NCBI GenBank assembly: GCA_002727275.1
Contig: PBWO01000005.1
Span: 6,596-25,709, forward strand
Origin: Methanobacteriota archaeon
GTDB taxonomy: Archaea > Thermoplasmatota > Poseidoniia > Poseidoniales > Thalassarchaeaceae
Length of the DNA stretch: 19,114 nucleotides
Direction of reading: 5' to 3'
In this document: positions 15,364 to 19,114 of the stretch, piece after piece
Layout: every line of letters starts with the position of its first letter
Position numbering within the stretch: position 1 is the stretch's first letter
The notes under the pieces: model-generated
What the model saw: only the letters and a program-made list of their open reading frames with translations
What the model was told of the DNA's origin: nothing
Databases searched by the model: none
Translations under genes and position numbers: made by a program

Positions 15364-18300
15364 TCAGGAGCAGCCTGTGGTTGAGCCACAGTCGTTGCAC
15401 TTCAGGCAGGTGCCGTTACGGACCATCTGGATGCTACCACAGTCATCACAGATATCTCCGGTGAATCCTCTCTCACGAGCCGCTTGTATTGCAAGAGCCT
15501 CTGAATCTTGCTCTTGAAGAGGGGCAACCGCTGCATCAAGCGTCATCTGAACTTCCATTTTACCGCCCTCAGATCTTACCACTCCAGCATCGGTCAACTC
15601 TGGCTTACTGATTGAGAACTGATCGAAATCCTCTGTGGCTACATGAGCCAAATCGTCTCTTCCGGCATACTCTATAGCGAGTTCTCTGAAGATCCAGTCG
15701 ACTAGACTTGACGCCATCTTGACCCTTCCACTTCCACCTTCGACCATACCACTAGGCTCGAACTTCTGGAAAGTAAAGACCTTGATGAACGCCTCCAGAG
15801 GTACCCCATGCTGCAAGGCAATCGATACTGCAATGGCGAACTGGTTGAGCATGGCTCTCCAAGCAGCTCCTTCCTTTGACGTCACTAGGATGATTTCCCC
15901 GAGTTTCCCATCAGGGTACTCGCCAGTGATTAACCTCACACTGTGCCCCCCGATTCTTGCCTTAGTCGAGGTTGCCCTCTTCTTATCAGGTAGAGATCTT
16001 CTGGTTGCGACGAAATCAACGAACGACTGAGCAACAGGCTGAGCTACTGGTTCAGGCACTGGTAAAACCTCCACAACTTCCTGAACCAGCTTCTGCTTGA
16101 CTTCCTCTTCCGATGTTTGTTCATCCTCGAGATCACTTGCATCCACCAGCTGATTCATCAGCGGCTGGGAGAGTTTGGAACAGTCACGATAAACTGCACA
16201 GGCCTTGTTCATTGTAGTGTGACTGAGGTTGTATGCCTCACGCACATCATCCACGGTTGAGTTGGATGGCATGTTAATTGTCTTTGAAATCGCACCAGAG
16301 ATGAAGGGTTGAGCAGCAGCCATCATCTTCACATGTGCGGGCCAAGCGATTGACCGAGTCCCTTTTGCTCCACAAGGTGTAGCACAATCAAACACTGGAA
16401 GATGCTCTTCCTTGAGTCCAGGTGCCCCCTCAATCGTGAGGTTGCCGAAGATGTGATCTTGGGCCGCCGTAATTTCATCAGGAGTAAATCCTAGGAATCC
16501 GAGCGTGTAGAAGAACGGATCCTCAAATTGCGCATCACTCATTCCTAGGGCGGCGCATACATCCTTTCCGAGTAGGGAAGGTGCGAAGGCCGAGCGCAAA
16601 TCAAAGACATCTGCTAGACTTCCTTCGACAGTATCCAGATCGGCCTTGCTGAAACCAACACCCATTAGACGATCCATTGTGATATGTGGGGACCCACCAA
16701 GTTGACCGGTGCCGATAATATACTCCTCGATTGCCCTGCACTCACTGTCTGAGTAGCCAAGTCTGCGCAGTGCACTAGGAACTCCTTTGTTGACAATTCT
16801 CAACGAACCTCCTCCTGCTAGAGTCTTGAACTGGACAAGCGAGAATTGCGGCTCGACACCAGTCGTGTCCGCGCCCATGATTAGACCGATTGTGCCGGTT
16901 GGGGCAATTACAGTAGTCTGAGCATTTCTATATCCATGCTCCTCGCCCTCTCTGAGGGCACGGTCCCAAGCCTCTCTTGCAGCCTCAAGTAAATCCTTTG
17001 GACACTTGCTGGCGTTGATTCCCATAGGTGGAACCGTGAGTCCTTCGTACTCTTCCATAGGGGCATCGTAAGCGGCTCTCCTATGATTTCTCATCACTCT
17101 GAGCATATGCTCCGAGTTTCTCTCGTAGTCGGCGAAGGGCCCCAAGACCGAGGCCATCTCAGCGCTGGTGGCATAAGTCTCGCCGCACATTATCGAAGTG
17201 ATAGCACCGCAAATCGAGTAGGCGCGCTCATCATCGTAGGGGATTCCCATATGCATAAGCAGCGAGCCGATGTTGCAGTAGCCTAGACCCAGTGTTCTGT
17301 ATTCATACGACTTTCGTGCAATCTCCTGTGATGGGAACTGAGCCATCAGTACGCTAATCTCTAGAGTCATCGTCCACAATCTTACACTGTGTCTGAAATC
17401 ATCAACCTGGAACGTCTGAGTATCCTTGTCGTAGTAGTGAAGGAGATTGATGCTCGCTAGATTGCACGCAGTATCGTCTAGGAACATGTACTCGGAGCAT
17501 GGATTGGACCCGTTGATTCTCCCGCCCTCGGGACAGGTATGCCACTCATTGATGGTGGTATCGAATTGAACTCCCGGATCAGCACACGCCCAAGCAGTGT
17601 AGGCGACTTTATCCCAGAGGTCCCGAGCATCAAGAGTCTTGCAAGGCTCTGGATCCCTGTTCTGAGCATTGGCCTTATCTAATTCAGTTCTCCAGTGCAA
17701 GTTCCAGTCAGTCCCATTGTTGACTGCCTCCATGAATTCATTTGGAACGCGCACCGAGTTGTTGCTATTTTGCCCCGAGACAGTGAGGTAAGCCTCTCCC
17801 TGCCAATCGGTATCAAAGACCTCGAAGTCTACACCCTTCCATCCTTGTTTTGCGAGGTCAACAATTCTCTGGATATGGGGCTGAGGGACATGCTCCTTGA
17901 TGGCACTTACCATTGCTCTGCGAAGTCCAAGGTTGGTGCTCTGGTCGAACCGACCCCCATCATCTCCATGATCCCAGATCGCATCCATCAACGAGTTGGC
18001 ATGCTTCTGCAAAATCGTACTACCAATCACGAGTGACGACACCTTCTCCTCTTCACTTGACTTCCAATCGATGTATTCTTCGATATCTGGGTGGTCGAGA
18101 TCCAGAGTCACCATCTTCGCGGCTCTTCGAGTAGTGCCACCGGACTTGATTGCACCTGCAGCCCTGTCACCAATCTTCAGGAAGGACAGCAGGCCACTTG
18201 AAGTTCCTCCGCCAGACAATGGCTCCCCCGCCCCTCTAATCCTCGAGAAGTTTGAGCCTGTTCCTGAGCCATACTTGAACAACAGAGCCTCTCTGTTCCA

Positions 18301-19005
18301 AAGCCCCATGATCGACTCAGTTCCCCCGACTAGAGAATCTGAAACAGACTGAATGAAGCAAGCATGTGGTTGAGGATGCTCGTACGCATTTGTGGAGAAT
18401 TCCAACTCGGCTGTATCGGGGTTTACGAATGAGTGACCTTGGGCTGGACCCTCTATGCCGTATGCCCAATGCAGGCCGGTGTTGAACCACTGGGGGCTGT
18501 TTGGTGCAGATCGCTGACTAGCAATCACATAACACATCTCATCGAAGTACGCGCGAGCATCTGCCTCGCCGGCGAAGTATCCGTACTTCCAGCCCCAGTA
18601 GGTCCAGGTCCCTGCGAGCCTCCGGAAGAGCTCTCTTCCATCGGTCTCCCCACCCATTCTATCATCAGCCTCAAGCGTCTGAAGCTTCTCATGGTCCGGC
18701 TCACTTCGCTGTAGCCAGACTGGAACATCGTCCTCAGGTATCTTTCTCAGATACCTCGGAACTCCTGCCTTTCTCAGATATTTCTGAGCGCAGACTTTGC
18801 CAGGAACCCCGGCGAATCCGGATGGCAGTTTGACACCCTCAATGGAATCGGCCATCGATCCATCTGGGTTCCTAATTTCCACATCCATCTCAATCCATTC
18901 GAACGCATCGAATGGGTCATCACCGGAGGTGGTAAATCTTCTCTCAACGACCATGCCGGTTTCTGCATCTCCACTTTCTGCATCGCCCTTGACTCTAGTC
19001 TGCAT
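15364..19005 (-). CDS. nrdJ: Adenosylcobalamin-dependent ribonucleotide reductase (class II, large NrdJ type)
   Basis: Reduces ribonucleotides to deoxyribonucleotides with vitamin B12 coenzyme and without oxygen. The protein has 1213 residues, normal for the long NrdJ form. The N-terminal VERRFTTSGDDPFDAFEW and SAPNSPQWFNTGL are typical of the family. The redox pair is C216 (HACFIQSV) and C514 (TACNLASINL). NPCSE at 501-505 supplies the thiyl-radical C503 with N501 and E505. APTGTIG at 701-707 is the phosphate-binding loop. A Pro/Glu/Val-rich linker near 985-1010 leads to a C-terminal module ending in a zinc ribbon with cysteines at 1186, 1189, 1200, 1203 and 1206 and a final GCS (C1212) that probably re-reduces the active site. 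AGGAGG lies six bases before the ATG, fixing the start. It stands alone, convergent with tfb. No inactivating change is seen. Confidence 0.97.
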   Translation of the reverse strand: MQTRVKGDAESGDAETGMVVERRFTTSGDDPFDAFEWIEMDVEIRNPDGSMADSIEGVKLPSGFAGVPGKVCAQKYLRKAGVPRYLRKIPEDDVPVWLQRSEPDHEKLQTLEADDRMGGETDGRELFRRLAGTWTYWGWKYGYFAGEADARAYFDEMCYVIASQRSAPNSPQWFNTGLHWAYGIEGPAQGHSFVNPDTAELEFSTNAYEHPQPHACFIQSVSDSLVGGTESIMGLWNREALLFKYGSGTGSNFSRIRGAGEPLSGGGTSSGLLSFLKIGDRAAGAIKSGGTTRRAAKMVTLDLDHPDIEEYIDWKSSEEEKVSSLVIGSTILQKHANSLMDAIWDHGDDGGRFDQSTNLGLRRAMVSAIKEHVPQPHIQRIVDLAKQGWKGVDFEVFDTDWQGEAYLTVSGQNSNNSVRVPNEFMEAVNNGTDWNLHWRTELDKANAQNRDPEPCKTLDARDLWDKVAYTAWACADPGVQFDTTINEWHTCPEGGRINGSNPCSEYMFLDDTACNLASINLLHYYDKDTQTFQVDDFRHSVRLWTMTLEISVLMAQFPSQEIARKSYEYRTLGLGYCNIGSLLMHMGIPYDDERAYSICGAITSIMCGETYATSAEMASVLGPFADYERNSEHMLRVMRNHRRAAYDAPMEEYEGLTVPPMGINASKCPKDLLEAAREAWDRALREGEEHGYRNAQTTVIAPTGTIGLIMGADTTGVEPQFSLVQFKTLAGGGSLRIVNKGVPSALRRLGYSDSECRAIEEYIIGTGQLGGSPHITMDRLMGVGFSKADLDTVEGSLADVFDLRSAFAPSLLGKDVCAALGMSDAQFEDPFFYTLGFLGFTPDEITAAQDHIFGNLTIEGAPGLKEEHLPVFDCATPCGAKGTRSIAWPAHVKMMAAAQPFISGAISKTINMPSNSTVDDVREAYNLSHTTMNKACAVYRDCSKLSQPLMNQLVDASDLEDEQTSEEEVKQKLVQEVVEVLPVPEPVAQPVAQSFVDFVATRRSLPDKKRATSTKARIGGHSVRLITGEYPDGKLGEIILVTSKEGAAWRAMLNQFAIAVSIALQHGVPLEAFIKVFTFQKFEPSGMVEGGSGRVKMASSLVDWIFRELAIEYAGRDDLAHVATEDFDQFSISKPELTDAGVVRSEGGKMEVQMTLDAAVAPLQEQDSEALAIQAARERGFTGDICDDCGSIQMVRNGTCLKCNDCGSTTGCS

Positions 19006-19011
19006 TCAATT

Positions 19012-19054
19012 CCTCCTAATTTTGCCCTCGCCTTTCGCCTTGCGCGACGCAAGG
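19012..19054 (-). promoter_or_regulatory. nrdJ leader: Shine-Dalgarno and perfect inverted repeat
   Basis: AGGAGG at 19017-19012 is six bases before the nrdJ ATG. At 19038-19054 the sequence CCTTGCG-CGA-CGCAAGG is a perfect seven-base inverted repeat with a three-base centre. A weak TATA-like stretch lies about 26 bases upstream of it (minus strand, near 19080-19089), so the repeat is near the likely transcription start. It may be an operator or a leader hairpin; it is far too short for a cobalamin riboswitch. Confidence 0.5.
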
Positions 19055-19083
19055 GATTCCGTCTTCTGGATGGGGGGTGTTTA

Positions 19084-19114
19084 ATGATTGAGGACGAGAG
19101 AGGTTTCATAGCCG
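19084..19114 (+). CDS. Possible first codons of a rightward gene, cut by window end
   Basis: An ATG at 19084 opens a frame (MIEDERGFIA) that runs off the window. A G-rich stretch (GGGGGGTG) a few bases before it could serve as a ribosome binding site. It would be divergent from nrdJ with a 78-base gap. With ten codons nothing can be said about the product, and the call may be wrong. Confidence 0.3.
   Translation, partial: MIEDERGFIA

Noticed and set aside
15374..15390. CTGTGG-TTGAG-CCACAG hairpin just after tfb as a terminator
   Set aside because: It encodes the conserved STTGC residues at the end of NrdJ and has no following U-tract, so it is more likely coincidental.
19006..19114. Cobalamin riboswitch before the B12-dependent reductase
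   Set aside because: The leader is too short and contains only a simple seven-base hairpin, none of the multi-stem core of that riboswitch.
1..19114. CRISPR array, insertion sequence, tRNA or defence island
   Set aside because: No spaced direct repeats, transposase or nuclease genes, terminal inverted repeats or cloverleaf-like sequences were seen; the genes are mostly housekeeping or envelope functions.

Overview
The window reads as a compact chromosomal segment of a mesophilic, probably marine, euryarchaeon of the Thermoplasmatota, most like Marine Group II (Poseidoniales). The archaeal assignment rests on a complete transcription factor B and both subunits of DNA topoisomerase VI, supported by an ArsR-type regulator of archaeal style and TATA-like boxes about 25 bases ahead of some starts. 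The group assignment is inference: a PlsC-type acyltransferase in an archaeon, a giant TM-anchored surface protein and a class II ribonucleotide reductase together fit MG-II, but no rRNA or other marker is present to prove it. I see no tRNA, rRNA, CRISPR array, transposase, integrase or phage gene. No stretch over 300 bases lacks a gene.

Layout. Positions 1-7064 run rightward: the 3' part of a membrane-associated acyltransferase, a DUF2299-like hypothetical protein, and a 1701-residue surface protein with signal peptide, beta-propeller, inserted VWA domain, Ig-like repeats, CARDB domain and C-terminal TM anchor. A leftward ArsR/winged-helix regulator abuts it with no gap (stops at 7064 and 7065). 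A short divergent region with a strong interrupted palindrome separates that regulator from a rightward 98-residue two-TM protein. Leftward from 14237 to 8186 come a domain-permuted aconitase-family hydro-lyase, top6B, top6A (4-base overlap) and a bitopic-like membrane protein. A 180-base AT-rich divergent region separates the aconitase from rightward tfb. The right end is a leftward, complete 1213-residue adenosylcobalamin-dependent ribonucleotide reductase (nrdJ) and possibly the first codons of a divergent gene.

How the genes relate. Topo VI A and B form one heterotetrameric enzyme and are clearly co-expressed. NrdJ (dNTP supply), Topo VI (topology) and TFB (transcription initiation) are information-processing housekeeping genes. 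The acyltransferase, surface protein and small membrane proteins concern the cell envelope. The most distinctive points are the VWA domain inserted inside one blade of a predicted seven-bladed propeller, the swivel-first aconitase, the bacterial-type acyltransferase, and three different palindromes placed at or just after predicted transcription starts of the ArsR, tfb and nrdJ genes. I found no convincing evidence for a new defence, mobile or biosynthetic system.
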